Numbered from the stretch's first letter, positions 1 to 9,738 are shown. The stretch: 64,000 bases of DNA from Novipirellula aureliae (GCF_007860185.1 NZ_SJPY01000010.1:62001-126000), one strand, 5' to 3'. The notes: generated from the letters alone by a model not told the origin. A program made the numbers and translations.

Positions 1-289
1 GCAACAAGACGTTTTCTTCATCGTCGGCACGAACGACTTCAATGTACTCGCGGACCAAGTTATTGTGAACGTACAGCTTTTGATCCACGATCGATGACGC
101 GCCGGCAGGCAAAGTGATTTGTCGCTGCCAAGCTTCGACCAATCCTAGTCGCGACGCTTGGTGGACCGTCAAGAAGTCGATCGCTCCGACCGTATTCAAA
201 GAAAAAACGGAGCAAAAAACTGCCATCCCTAGAAGGAGCGACAAACGATAGGATGAAAACGCAAGGTGACGATCGGGAAATGGTCGCAC
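1..289 (-). CDS. Partial membrane-anchored or exported protein, N-terminal part only
   Basis: The frame read leftwards from about 289 is open to the window edge. It encodes a basic start, a hydrophobic stretch (LSLLLGMAVFCSVFSL) and then a protein-like sequence including EAWQRQITLPAGAS and VREYIEVVRADDEE. The hydrophobic stretch looks like a signal peptide or membrane anchor. The start is uncertain: GTG at 289, GTG at 298 and ATG at 226 are all in frame, and none has a convincing ribosome binding site. An overlapping frame on the same strand (60-302) is also open but has a low-complexity, unprotein-like sequence. I do not recognise the family, and most of the protein lies outside the window. 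Confidence 0.42.
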   Translation of the reverse strand, partial: MRPFPDRHLAFSSYRLSLLLGMAVFCSVFSLNTVGAIDFLTVHQASRLGLVEAWQRQITLPAGASSIVDQKLYVHNNLVREYIEVVRADDEENVLL

Positions 290-632
290 AACAAACACCC
301 AAAGATGAAAAAACGAGAAAAGGGGAACATTGGAGCCGGAAAACGCTCGACGGCTATTCTAATCAACAATCGGAGCAAACGCGAATCCCGAAAAACAGCT
401 TCTTTGAAAACTCAATTGGATGATTCCGGTTGCAACGGTAACACGCGGTTTTTGATCGTTTCGAGTGCCCTGTAAGAGCTCATTTGGGGTATTGGACGAT
501 GAACTTGTGCTTCCACCACATCAAAACGTGGGGGTAGGCATCCTGCCTGCCAATCCGTAATTGTCGCAAATCGCAGGCTGGAAACCTAATGCCACGAATA
601 GAACGAACCCCAACTTAAATGTGTTTGAAGCA
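290..632. other. Gene-free stretch between two minus-strand genes
   Basis: No convincing gene is seen. A short plus-strand frame (266-475) has a basic, low-complexity translation and no family resemblance. Near 537-600 there is a small degenerate palindromic segment (AGGCATCCTGCCTGCC) of the kind of intergenic repeat that is common elsewhere in this window. Confidence 0.4.
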
Positions 633-1415
633 CTAGCCCGGATGCGGCGGGAGTAACGCGGTTGCGACGAGGAATCGGTCGCATCCGCAACATCGCAGCG
701 TTTCGACATCCTCGGTATTGCGAATCCCGCCGCCAGCGGTGATGCAAAAATCGGGAAAAGCTTCCGAAATACGCCTGCAAATCTCACCCAGTGTCGGTCC
801 GCCCGACGTGCCCACGCGATAGGTGTCGATGATCACGATTTGCCGGATGCCGATTCGCTGGGCCGCCGCGAGCCAATCGCTCTCTCGGGTGTCCGTGTCA
901 ACGGTTCTAAACCGCTCCGCATGATAGTCGAGACCCAGTGCGACTCGCTCTGGCCCGATGCGTTCGGCGAGTACTTCGAACGCCCGCAAATCTCGGACGC
1001 TCTCGCTGGCCAGAACGATCGTGCTCTTTGAGAACCGGTTGGCCAGTTGGATCGCATCACAAACTCGCGACACATCAAGTTGGTCCATCAAATCGATCCC
1101 CCTCAAGCCAGGATCCATTAGAATACTCTCCAAGTCTTCGAAAGGCGAAAGTGCTTCTTCCATCGCTTGAAACTGGACCGGTTTGCCGCCGAGCGAATCG
1201 AGATCGGCAATGTAAATCGAACGCAGGCCTAGTTGATGATAGTGTTCGACAAGGCGTTGGGGGGTACCTATTTCACGATCACCATCACGACTCGGCCAGC
1301 GGAGTGGTTGATAGTTAGCCCGGTCTCCTTTGATCGCATGGACACATTGGCTCGCCTTCAGATCCACGACGCCGGTCAAACGGGGCAGAGTCGACTCGGA
1401 AAAGGGGTTCATCAT
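633..1415 (-). CDS. HisA/HisF-family TIM-barrel protein, not canonical HisA
   Basis: The protein of about 260 residues has the HisA/HisF barrel layout: LTGVVDLKASQCVHAIKG at the N-terminus, YIADLDSLGG in the second strand region, and ITAGGGIRNTEDVETL near the C-terminus in the phosphate-binding position. It differs clearly from histidine-pathway HisA in the strands between, resembling the HisA-related proteins of methanogens and methylotrophs; planctomycetes carry related C1-transfer genes, so a cofactor role is possible but inferred. The start is placed at ATG 1415 (MMNPFSES). A longer frame to 1511 exists, but its extra codons run through an intergenic hairpin repeat at 1471-1493. The gene lies 101 bp downstream of exbD on the same strand and may be co-transcribed. 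No other his gene is in the window. Confidence 0.78.
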   Translation of the reverse strand: MMNPFSESTLPRLTGVVDLKASQCVHAIKGDRANYQPLRWPSRDGDREIGTPQRLVEHYHQLGLRSIYIADLDSLGGKPVQFQAMEEALSPFEDLESILMDPGLRGIDLMDQLDVSRVCDAIQLANRFSKSTIVLASESVRDLRAFEVLAERIGPERVALGLDYHAERFRTVDTDTRESDWLAAAQRIGIRQIVIIDTYRVGTSGGPTLGEICRRISEAFPDFCITAGGGIRNTEDVETLRCCGCDRFLVATALLPPHPG

Positions 1416-1470
1416 GACGGCATCACGGGTAGCGAAATTCTTCAATCGTTTCGTTGACCTAAGATGCGAA

Positions 1471-1493
1471 GCGAAACTCTTGGCGAGTTTCGC
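1471..1493. repeat. 9-bp-stem hairpin repeat, copy 1
   Basis: GCGAAACTC-TTGGC-GAGTTTCGC forms a perfect 9-bp stem with a 5-nt loop between the exbD and HisA-like genes. A second copy at 35749-35771 carries GTC/GAC where this one has CTC/GAG, a compensatory change that keeps the stem paired. Confidence 0.75.
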
Positions 1494-1516
1494 GACGATG
1501 GGAGATGGCAAAGAAA

Positions 1517-1930
1517 CTAACGATGAGCGCTTTTGGCTGACAATCCAACTTGCTCAACGCCACTGCTGCGAACCGCGTGCAATACCTCGGCGACCTTTTG
1601 GAACGAGCTTGCTCCATCGCCTCGTACCGCCACTCGCAAACTTGGATAGTTTGCATGTTGTTCGCTCAACGTTTGCGTCAACTGATCGATCGTGACAACG
1701 GAATTGTCCAATGTAACCTCACCTTTGTTATCAACGACCACGATACGTTCATCGGGTGCACGAGTAATCGAACGCAGTTCTCCGACGGACGGAACGTTAA
1801 CATTGATCCGACTTTCGGCTTCGCTGAACTTGCTGCCGACCATAAAGAAGATCACAAGCAGAAACACGACGTCAATCATCGGCGTCAAATTGATCGTTGC
1901 GTCCTCGGTTTTTTCACGACGGATCGACAT
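1517..1930 (-). CDS. exbD: ExbD/TolR-type biopolymer transport protein
   Basis: This 137-residue protein has a short cytoplasmic N-terminus, one membrane segment with the signature NLTPMIDVVFLLVIFFM (residues 14-30) and a periplasmic domain ending in the typical LRVAVRGDG / VLHAVRSSGVEQVGL region. Asp20 in the membrane segment matches the conserved proton-channel aspartate of ExbD/TolR. With ExbB it should form a proton-driven motor in the inner membrane that powers an envelope process. The ATG overlaps the TAA of the upstream exbB by one base, so the two are translationally coupled. No TonB-like gene is adjacent, so the powered partner is unknown. Confidence 0.93.
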   Translation of the reverse strand: MSIRREKTEDATINLTPMIDVVFLLVIFFMVGSKFSEAESRINVNVPSVGELRSITRAPDERIVVVDNKGEVTLDNSVVTIDQLTQTLSEQHANYPSLRVAVRGDGASSFQKVAEVLHAVRSSGVEQVGLSAKSAHR

Positions 1931-2949
1931 TAGGCTGCTCGCTTCCTCTTGGCGTTCGTTTTCGGCGAGTTGTTGTTTTCAAGACCTTCAGCCGAAATGC
2001 AATCGATAACACGTTGGCACAGTTTGTCAATTTCGCCCAGGTAGCGATCCGATTTGCTGCTGAAGTACATGTAGGCCAAGTAAGCAGGAATGGCGACACT
2101 TAGCCCACCCGCCGTTGTCATCAAGGCAACGCTGATCCCCGACGCAAGCATTTCAGGGCGTCCGATGGAGGCTTGCGAACTGATCGTCTCGAATGCTTCG
2201 ATCATCCCCAGGACGGTTCCCAGTAGCCCCATCAGAGGAGCGACATTGCTGATTGCATGGAACACTCGCACAAACCGTCTCAAGCCATCGGCAACTCGAT
2301 CGCCCGCATCCATCACCGCTTGCTCGATTTCGAACATAGGGCGCCCCCAACGGCGGACGGCAGCTTGAAAGACCTCGGCAACGGGGCAATCAAATTCTTC
2401 GCATAACTCGGTTGCCTCTTCATAGCTCAATTGACCATCCTCGACACATTCGGTGAACCGGCGAACGAAAGGACGCGGGATCACTCGGCTGCGACGCAGG
2501 GCAATCATTCGCTCTAGCGACAAAGAGAAAACGATGAGCGAGCAAACCGCTAGCGGCAACATCAACCATCCCCCCTCGGCCGCTTTGGACACGACCGTTG
2601 GCCATTGCCAAGACGATTCCGATTCGGCGTCCTCGGTGGCCGCTTCGGCATTCGATTCTTGAGGTCCTTTTGCCGACGCTGTCATCGCTTCAACGGGAAT
2701 CGTCGGAATACCGCTGTCGTAAGACGGCCGATTCTGCGGGTAACCGTCTGTCTGAGCGGAAATATTCTGATTGCGGCTGGGGAATTGAGCGGACGCGTTT
2801 TCCAGATGCATCATCAGCCAGATCGCTCCGATTGCCAGCACCACGGCGGGCATGACGCGAGACATCAAACCAGCGGTTTGTGGAGACAGCGACCCGTATC
2901 GTCGCGAGTTCGGTTGTTTTTTGGAAAATTTCGGTATTAAATCGCTCAT
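1930..2949 (-). CDS. exbB: MotA/TolQ/ExbB proton channel family protein
   Basis: The 339-residue protein has a membrane segment near residues 33-50, a Pro/Ser/Glu-rich linker, then the ExbB core: a second membrane helix (WLMLPLAVCSLIVFSLSLE), a cytoplasmic helical domain, and the paired helices NVAPLMGLLGTVLGMIEAF and ISVALMTTAGGLSVAIPAYL. It is longer than enterobacterial ExbB because of the N-terminal extension, as often seen in planctomycetes. It should form the stator-like channel with the following ExbD. Its ATG overlaps the TGA of the preceding TPR gene (ATGA), and its stop overlaps the exbD start, so all three form one tightly packed operon. Confidence 0.93.
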   Translation of the reverse strand: MSDLIPKFSKKQPNSRRYGSLSPQTAGLMSRVMPAVVLAIGAIWLMMHLENASAQFPSRNQNISAQTDGYPQNRPSYDSGIPTIPVEAMTASAKGPQESNAEAATEDAESESSWQWPTVVSKAAEGGWLMLPLAVCSLIVFSLSLERMIALRRSRVIPRPFVRRFTECVEDGQLSYEEATELCEEFDCPVAEVFQAAVRRWGRPMFEIEQAVMDAGDRVADGLRRFVRVFHAISNVAPLMGLLGTVLGMIEAFETISSQASIGRPEMLASGISVALMTTAGGLSVAIPAYLAYMYFSSKSDRYLGEIDKLCQRVIDCISAEGLENNNSPKTNAKRKRAA

Positions 2950-5018
2950 CGTCGTAACGTTTTGTTTGAATCCGATGAAGTAGCATTCGATAAAGCGGCC
3001 AAGCGGCGGCTCGCCAATTCGGCATATTGGCTATCACGATGCCGAGCCATAAGTGTCGAATAGCAAACGGCGGCGTCCCGTGTCCTCCCCAATTGTTCAA
3101 AACATTTTCCTGCCTGAACCAAAGCGGCGGCGACCCAGACACCGTCGGGGTCCATTCCTGCAACCGATCGGTACGCTTCGATCGCATCGGTAAAGCGTTC
3201 TTGTAGATAAAACGTCTCGCCAATCATCCACTGAGCACGCCCCCGTAAGCTGGCGTCGACCGTGCTGCTACGGACAACCGCCTCGAGTTCCCCGCGGGCC
3301 TCATCGAACCGCAGTCGACGGACAGCCAGCTCGGCGGCCAACATCGAAACCAGACATCCGCGAAGTTGATCGTCACCCGCTGCCTGTTTGGCCGCATCGA
3401 CGCGCCGCGATGCCACACCAACCTCGCCCAGCGAACTCTCCGTTTCAGCACACCGCAGCAACGTCGCAAAATCATCGACTTTTCGCATATCCACCAAGTG
3501 GACCCACCAAGCATGTGCGGCGGCTTTGTGTCCCGTTTGCATCAACGATTCGGCAAAAAGACGCTCCATCGCTACGGTGCGAGTCGGATCGTTTGTTTCA
3601 GGAGACGTTGAAGACGCTGCCATTGCTAGCATCGACCAATTCTGATTTCGTCCGGCCCAACGACAGGCCGCCTCGCGTGCCATCGGGCAAATGGCCCTCT
3701 TCGGACCGGAAACGGAATCGGCGGCGCTAGCTGGCTCGAATCGATCCTTCGTGTTACCCATTTCGGACGAAGACGTTAGCAAATAGATCACGAATTGCTC
3801 GGCATCGGATTTCGAAGCCAAGCGATCGAGCAGATCGGACGTCCATTGTCCCGTTTGGTCGATTTCCCCCAGCTTGGCTTTGCAGCGATCCCAACAGGTC
3901 GAATCGGAATGGGTCGCTGCGATTTGCAGAGCGAGGACAATCATTGGAGGGTCAAGGGCGTCGATTTGATCCGTTTTCGCTTGGCTAACAATCCAATTCT
4001 GCACCGACATCGGAATCTGGTCCGCTCTCCTTCCGACGTAGTTCGCTGTGATCTCTTTCGCCTCAATCAAGTCAGGCCACCGAGTTAGCAAGTCCGTAAG
4101 GATGCGGTTTTCTTGTTCGCTTTTATCTAAAGGAGCCGCCGCGAAATCGCCCTTTTCTGCATTTCCCTTATCTGTGTTCGCCTTATCTGTGTTTGCAGAG
4201 TACTGCTTCAAACAAGCTACCGCTGCGCGTAGAGCGCGCGGTGCATCGGGATGTTTCGGAAAAGCGTTCACGAAATCGGTCATTCGGTTTGCCGCTTCGA
4301 TGGGTTGCTTGCCCAACATTGCCATCGCCCAAGCGTCGCCCAGCATTGCCAGTGACCGCTGTTGATCCGAAGCATGTTTGACCGCGAGCGGGTAGACAAC
4401 GCTGGCGATCTCGGGCAAACCGCTTTGCAGAGAATCAGCACCAAGGGTCAAGCAGAGATCGACGGCGATTTTGCGTTGCAGTTCCGAGAATGCGTCGGCG
4501 CGCTCAAAGGCGCGCTCAAGTGAGACAGCGGCTATTGAACGTTCTTCGGTTTGAACGAACCATGTCGCTGCCATGAGCCGCATACTGATGACAGTCTCGG
4601 CAGCCAAATTCGCGGACGCAGGACGCGTCAGTGCATCGCAAGTTCGAGTGTAAAACTCACTCGCGCCAGCGGTTTCTCCGGACGCTTGCAGCGATCGAGC
4701 GAGTTGGACGAGCGACAGGGACAAATCGATCTCGGTCGGCTTTTGATCGTCCAGTCGCCGGGCTAACGCTATCGCTTTCTCGTGTTGCCCCGCCGCAATC
4801 GCTTGATTCAGCTGTTCAAAAGCGGTGGAAAACTCAGCGGATATTGGTGATTGCTCAGGATTTTGGGCGGATTGTGCAGAGGCGAAGGAACTGATCGAAG
4901 CGGCAATCAGCAGACAGAGTGTGGCGAGACAAGATCGCAGCCACCACCCGGTCGCATGCATGGGTCTTGCGTGCAATCGTTGGGCAAAACCGGTCAAATT
5001 CCGCCTCCTGCGTTGCAT
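2946..5018 (-). CDS. Exported TPR-repeat protein, first gene of the ExbBD operon
   Basis: The protein of 690 residues starts with a basic region and a hydrophobic signal segment (LATLCLLIAASISSFASAQ), so it is exported or anchored in the periplasm. The rest is alpha-helical, with TPR-like repeats clearest near the C-terminus (RGRAQWMIGETFYLQERF and VQAGKCFEQLGRTRDAAVCY). An internal Met (MHATGWWLRS) just before the signal segment is an alternative start. It overlaps exbB by 4 nt, so it probably works with the ExbB/ExbD motor, perhaps as a periplasmic scaffold; that role is inferred from position alone. No catalytic motif is visible. Confidence 0.85.
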   Translation of the reverse strand: MQRRRRNLTGFAQRLHARPMHATGWWLRSCLATLCLLIAASISSFASAQSAQNPEQSPISAEFSTAFEQLNQAIAAGQHEKAIALARRLDDQKPTEIDLSLSLVQLARSLQASGETAGASEFYTRTCDALTRPASANLAAETVISMRLMAATWFVQTEERSIAAVSLERAFERADAFSELQRKIAVDLCLTLGADSLQSGLPEIASVVYPLAVKHASDQQRSLAMLGDAWAMAMLGKQPIEAANRMTDFVNAFPKHPDAPRALRAAVACLKQYSANTDKANTDKGNAEKGDFAAAPLDKSEQENRILTDLLTRWPDLIEAKEITANYVGRRADQIPMSVQNWIVSQAKTDQIDALDPPMIVLALQIAATHSDSTCWDRCKAKLGEIDQTGQWTSDLLDRLASKSDAEQFVIYLLTSSSEMGNTKDRFEPASAADSVSGPKRAICPMAREAACRWAGRNQNWSMLAMAASSTSPETNDPTRTVAMERLFAESLMQTGHKAAAHAWWVHLVDMRKVDDFATLLRCAETESSLGEVGVASRRVDAAKQAAGDDQLRGCLVSMLAAELAVRRLRFDEARGELEAVVRSSTVDASLRGRAQWMIGETFYLQERFTDAIEAYRSVAGMDPDGVWVAAALVQAGKCFEQLGRTRDAAVCYSTLMARHRDSQYAELASRRLAALSNATSSDSNKTLRR

Positions 5019-5178
5019 AGCCTGTTCCGTTTGGGGGTCTTCTTGTACGTCGCGGATAAACAGCCAACCAGATGGGTCAGCTCCACTGCAATCAATAAAT
5101 AGCCCATTTTGTTGATTCGTTGCAATCCCGTCTCGAAATGCCCTACCTTGCCCAAATAACCTGAAAAAACGGCAAAAA

Positions 5179-5193
5179 CAGAAACAGAGCTAG
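5179..5193 (-). repeat. Single copy of the CTAGCTCTGTTTCTG repeat
   Basis: On the minus strand this reads CTAGCTCTGTTTCTG, identical over 15 nt to the last unit of the tandem array at 13744-13824. It lies in the divergent region between the TPR gene and smc. Confidence 0.6.
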
Positions 5194-5272
5194 GCTTAGA
5201 GCAAGCTTTCATTTACTCTGTAGGAAGACATTTCCCGCACCCCACTTGTTCCCGAGCAAATAAACTCTTCGC

Positions 5273-8200
5273 ATGCTAAAAGCACTCGAACTGGCCGGGT
5301 TCAAAAGTTTCGCTGACCGAACCCGCTTCGACTTCCCGGACGGCATTACAGTCGTTGTCGGCCCAAACGGCTCCGGCAAATCGAACATTGTCGACGCTAT
5401 CAAATGGGTTCTCGGCTCGCAAAGTGCGAAAAGTTTGCGAGGCAAGGACATGTCGGATGTCATCTTCAAAGGCTCACAAACTCGCGGTCCCGCTTCGTCC
5501 GCCGAGGCGACGATCATTTTCGATAATGAAAACGGCTCGCTTCCGGTTGACGCTCCCGAGGTTCACGTCACCCGCCGAGTGTTTCGTAGTGGTGAGACCG
5601 AGTATCTGATCAATAACCAAGCGGTCCGGTTAAAGGACGTCAAAAGTCTGATCCAAGGGACGGGCATCGGTATCGATGCATACAGCTTGATTGAGCAGGG
5701 CAAAGTAGATCGGATGCTGCAGGCGAACGCCAAGGACCGTCGGGCGATTTTTGAAGAGGCTGCGGGGATTAGCCGCTTCAAGACGAAGAAGGTCGAAGCG
5801 GAGCGGCGACTCGCCCGTGTCCAAACCAACCTGACTCGCCTCGGCGATATCGTCGACGAGGTGGCGGGTCGACTAAGGAGTCTTCGCAGCCAGGCGAGCA
5901 AGGCGGAACGCTATCGGATCGCAACGGAGCGGTTAAAAGAACTTCGCACACAAATCGCTTGGACCGATTGGAGACTTCTTAGTGATGAACTCGATGCATC
6001 GGAGCTCGATCTAACCTCGGCGATTGCAAAACAACAGGAATTGGAATCACTTCGCGAGCAGATGACCGAGCAGCGGCAAGCGGCTGATATGAAGCTGCAG
6101 CAGATTGCGGACGAAGCTCGCATGATCGAAGAGCAGCGATCGCAAAGTCTGCAACGGATTGCCGAACTGAGTGGCCGCCGTGACGCCGACGAGTCGACGA
6201 TCGCTGACCTGCGTTTGTCGGTCTCCAAATCACTCCGACGCGTCCGTTTGCTACAAACACAGGCAGGCTCGGCAGCCGCCGAACTTCGCAGTTCCAATGA
6301 GCGGCTGGCTCAATACGAGGCGGAACTAGCGCAGGTTCAACGTCGCAGTCGTGAATCGGAGGCCGAACGTGACAAGATTCAAGCCGAAGTCGACGAGGTT
6401 CGTCAGCGTCGCGACCAGGTCCAACAGAAGCATTTAGCCGCCGTCCGCCGCGTTGCCGATTTGGAGGCGAAACGTCAACGCTCCGAGCAGCAAATCGCCG
6501 AAGTCCTGCGTTTGCTAGCCGGTTTAGAGAGACGCCTCGATTCATCAAAATCGCTGCGACTCGAGGCCGAAAAGGAAGCGAAAATTGCGGAAGAGCGTGT
6601 TGCATCGTTAGAGGAGAAAATCGAACAAGCAGCCAAGGAGGCCGAATTAGCGGAAGCTAAACTTAGCGATAGCCGCCGCACGCTCGAACGCCGACGCGAA
6701 GAGGTCTCGGCATTGAAGGTGAGGCTGCAAGGGGTCAGCGAACGGTTGAGCATGCTACAGGATTTGCATCGCCGCCAAGAGGGTGTTTCAGGCGGGGTGC
6801 GAAGCATTCTCGAATCACTCCGCAATGAGAATCATCCCTTGGCCAAGTCGATGTTCGGTATCGTTGCCGAATGTTTCGAAGTCGATATGCATGTCGCTCC
6901 GCTGATTGATGCAGCCCTTGGATCGCGATCCCAATACTTGATCGTGGAAGGCGGCCAACTGCAAGAAGCGATTTTAAGCGGCAGCTTGTCGATCGAAAGC
7001 CGCGTCGGATTGATTCGCATCGACGAACTGCCTCGACGCCGACCGGGGGACCGCATACGGCTCGACGGCTTGAAGGGTGTCATCGGACGCGGCGACAGGA
7101 TGATCAAATGCGAGGCTCGGTTCGAAGCGCTAACCCGACATCTGCTCAGCAGCACTTGGCTGGTCGATTCACTCGCTACCGCTCTCGGGCTGCGAAAACT
7201 GAGCGGCGCGGGATTGCGATTTGTGACCGCATCAGGCGAGTTGCTCGAAACCGACGGTACGATGGTTGTCGGACCGGCGAGTACTTCAACGGGATTGGTC
7301 AGTCGCCGTAGTCAAATCACGGCCGCTGAGCAAGAGATCAAGCACTATCAATTTCAATTGAATGAAACGGAGAAAGAGTCTCAACGGTTGGCATCCTTGG
7401 TCGATGACCAAGCAGCGGAACTAGGGCGAATCGAACAGCGTCATCGCGGGATGATCACCGATCGGGCTGCCGCGAAGGCAGAACTTCGGCATGCTCAGGA
7501 ACGCCGAAAAACGATTCAAGAATCGTATGAAGAAATCGATGCTGAAATCGTAGAGACCCGCCGCGCACGTTCGACGTCCGAATCCGATTTCACAGCGTTA
7601 GGAACTCGAATCGCCGAAGGCCGTCACGATATCGAAACACTCGAACTCGAAGCGGCTGAGGTCGACGAGATGCTATCGGGCGCTCAGTCGGCACTCCAAT
7701 CGGCGACCAGTGGCGTGATGGCGATTAGCGTCGATGTGGCACGTGCCGAACAGAAATTCGAAGCACTTTCCGCAGCCCTGCTTCAACAACGACGCGACCA
7801 AGGACAACGCGAAGCCGCCGTAGCCGAGGTTCGCACGCAGGCGGAACAAGGACGCACGCGGATCAATGAATTGACCCTGCGGACACTCGAAGCGACGAGT
7901 CGTTTGGCGTCCCTCCAATGGGAATCGGATCGAGGAGCTCGAGAACTTACGCGACTAGCCACCGCAGCAGCAAAGGTTCGTAGCGAAAATCGAGAAATCG
8001 TGAAGGCGAGCGAAGCAGCTATCAAGCAAACCAGTCGAGCGAGTGAAGCGGTTCATGCAATCACGGCCAAACGAGACAATGCCAAACTGAGACGCGAAAC
8101 GTTGGCGGATCGGTTACTGGAGGATTACCAAATCGATCTTCGCGGTAGTGAACCGCCCGAGGATTTGGAGGAACCGGAGGATCGCCAAGCCATTGAGAAG

Positions 8201-8869
8201 GAAATCACGGATCTGCGCAGCCAATTGCAGAAAACAACATCCGTCAATATGGAGGCTCTCGACGAACTCGAAGGTCTGCAAACTCGCTATGACGAATTGC
8301 ATGGGCAGTACCAAGATTTGACGGCGGCCAAAGATTCGCTGCAGCGCATCATTGGTCGCATCAATGCGGATAGCCGTCGCTTGTTCCTCGATACACTCGA
8401 GGCGATCCGCCAGAACTTCCAAAAGTTGTACCGAAAATCATTCGGCGGCGGGACGGCTGACTTGGTCCTAGAAGAGAACGAAGATCCGCTCGAAGCAGGC
8501 GTGGAGATCGTTGCCACGCCGCCTGGAAAACCAAGCTTTAACAATTCACTACTGTCAGGCGGCGAGAAAGCATTGACAGCCGTCGCACTACTGATGTCGA
8601 TCTTCCAGTATCGGCCTAGCCCGTTCTGTGTGCTCGATGAAGTGGATGCCCCTTTCGACGAAGCCAACATCGGACGGTTTGTTACCGTACTGAGTGAATT
8701 CTTGGATCATTCCAAATTCGTTGTCGTTACTCATAGCAAGAAAACAATGACGGCAGCGACAACCTTGTATGGGGTGACGATGCAAGAATCGGGCGTCAGT
8801 AAACAGGTATCGATTCGCTTCGAAGACGTCAGCGAGGATGGGGAAATTTCGGAAGGCGAAGCGGCTTAG
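5273..8869 (+). CDS. smc: Chromosome segregation ATPase SMC
   Basis: The protein of 1198 residues has the full SMC layout: an N-terminal ATPase half with Walker A GPNGSGKSN (30-38), two long coiled-coil arms rich in Glu/Arg/Gln, a central hinge (about residues 515-665, containing GVRSILESL and LIDAALGSRSQYLIV), and a C-terminal ATPase half with the signature LLSGGEKALTAVALL (SGGEK at 1095-1099) and Walker B FCVLDEVDAPFDE (1118-1130). Length fits bacterial SMC. It compacts and segregates chromosomes with ScpA/ScpB, which are not in this window. The start at 5273 puts the canonical LELAGFKSFADRT at the N-terminus. The next gene follows after 11 nt, suggesting co-transcription. Confidence 0.97.
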   Translation: MLKALELAGFKSFADRTRFDFPDGITVVVGPNGSGKSNIVDAIKWVLGSQSAKSLRGKDMSDVIFKGSQTRGPASSAEATIIFDNENGSLPVDAPEVHVTRRVFRSGETEYLINNQAVRLKDVKSLIQGTGIGIDAYSLIEQGKVDRMLQANAKDRRAIFEEAAGISRFKTKKVEAERRLARVQTNLTRLGDIVDEVAGRLRSLRSQASKAERYRIATERLKELRTQIAWTDWRLLSDELDASELDLTSAIAKQQELESLREQMTEQRQAADMKLQQIADEARMIEEQRSQSLQRIAELSGRRDADESTIADLRLSVSKSLRRVRLLQTQAGSAAAELRSSNERLAQYEAELAQVQRRSRESEAERDKIQAEVDEVRQRRDQVQQKHLAAVRRVADLEAKRQRSEQQIAEVLRLLAGLERRLDSSKSLRLEAEKEAKIAEERVASLEEKIEQAAKEAELAEAKLSDSRRTLERRREEVSALKVRLQGVSERLSMLQDLHRRQEGVSGGVRSILESLRNENHPLAKSMFGIVAECFEVDMHVAPLIDAALGSRSQYLIVEGGQLQEAILSGSLSIESRVGLIRIDELPRRRPGDRIRLDGLKGVIGRGDRMIKCEARFEALTRHLLSSTWLVDSLATALGLRKLSGAGLRFVTASGELLETDGTMVVGPASTSTGLVSRRSQITAAEQEIKHYQFQLNETEKESQRLASLVDDQAAELGRIEQRHRGMITDRAAAKAELRHAQERRKTIQESYEEIDAEIVETRRARSTSESDFTALGTRIAEGRHDIETLELEAAEVDEMLSGAQSALQSATSGVMAISVDVARAEQKFEALSAALLQQRRDQGQREAAVAEVRTQAEQGRTRINELTLRTLEATSRLASLQWESDRGARELTRLATAAAKVRSENREIVKASEAAIKQTSRASEAVHAITAKRDNAKLRRETLADRLLEDYQIDLRGSEPPEDLEEPEDRQAIEKEITDLRSQLQKTTSVNMEALDELEGLQTRYDELHGQYQDLTAAKDSLQRIIGRINADSRRLFLDTLEAIRQNFQKLYRKSFGGGTADLVLEENEDPLEAGVEIVATPPGKPSFNNSLLSGGEKALTAVALLMSIFQYRPSPFCVLDEVDAPFDEANIGRFVTVLSEFLDHSKFVVVTHSKKTMTAATTLYGVTMQESGVSKQVSIRFEDVSEDGEISEGEAA

Positions 8870-8880
8870 GGGAACGAAAC

Positions 8881-9738
8881 ATGTCATCGGTCAAACAAAA
8901 CAAACCGGCAAAGATTGTTGTGTTGTCCGGTGGAACGGGGCGGACAGCCGACAGTTTGATCCGCGCTGCACTCGAACAGTTTCCCGATTGTGAAGTCGAC
9001 ATCTCTATCATTGCCGGGATTCGCAAAGCAGACAAAGCGATCGAGATCATTCAAAATGCGGCCAAAGAAGGTGCTGCGGTTTGCTATTCAATCGTCGAAA
9101 AAGAGGTTCGCAAAGCGGTCCACACGGAAGCACGCCGCTTAGCGGTCCCTTGTATCGATGTCCTCGGTCCTGCCGTTTCCGTTCTAAGCGATCATCTGCG
9201 CTTGGCACCAAAGGCCCGGGCGGGATTGCTGTACGACGTTCATCAAGCTCAGTTCGACCGCATCGATGCGATGGATTTCATGCTCGCACATGATGATGGC
9301 CAAAAAATCGATGACCTAAAACAAGCGGATGTCGTTTTGGTGGGGGCTTCACGAACGAGTAAGAGTGTCACCTGTTGCTACTTGGCATTTCGTGGCATCC
9401 GGGCAGCCAATGTTCCATTGATTCCCAACATGCCATTGCCAAAACCTCTTTTAAAGCTGAATGCGAAGCGAGTGATCGGATTGACCATGAGTGCGGCACA
9501 TTTGGAATCGGTGCGGCAAACGCGAATTGAGCAAATGAGTCATTTAGCCGTGCCGAAATACGCGAACTTGCCCGACATCCGATCGGAACTCAAGCAGATT
9601 CGTCGACTCATCAACGAACAAGATTGGGAATGTCTAGATGTGTCCTACAAAGCAACCGAAGAGGTCGCGGCGCAAATCATCGAAATGTTGCCACGCCGCC
9701 GCGTCCGTCGTAAAGGCGATGGAAGGCTCTCACCCTAG
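8881..9738 (+). CDS. ppsR: Pyruvate, water/phosphate dikinase regulatory protein (DUF299 family)
   Basis: This 285-residue protein matches the bifunctional kinase/phosphorylase family that switches PEP synthase or pyruvate phosphate dikinase on and off. Visible hallmarks are the N-terminal SGGTGRTADSLIRAALEQF (16-34) and the P-loop-like GASRTSKS (155-162), followed by a Pro-rich turn (NVPLIPNMPLPKPL). The symbol is given for the family; the sequence does not show which dikinase is the target, and no pps or ppdK gene is in the window. It sits 11 nt after smc on the same strand, an arrangement with no obvious functional logic. Confidence 0.9.
   Translation: MSSVKQNKPAKIVVLSGGTGRTADSLIRAALEQFPDCEVDISIIAGIRKADKAIEIIQNAAKEGAAVCYSIVEKEVRKAVHTEARRLAVPCIDVLGPAVSVLSDHLRLAPKARAGLLYDVHQAQFDRIDAMDFMLAHDDGQKIDDLKQADVVLVGASRTSKSVTCCYLAFRGIRAANVPLIPNMPLPKPLLKLNAKRVIGLTMSAAHLESVRQTRIEQMSHLAVPKYANLPDIRSELKQIRRLINEQDWECLDVSYKATEEVAAQIIEMLPRRRVRRKGDGRLSP

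Noticed and set aside
1416-1511. Longer start for the HisA-like gene
   Set aside because: The added codons read through the GCGAAACTC hairpin repeat; the family N-terminus begins after MMNPFSES.
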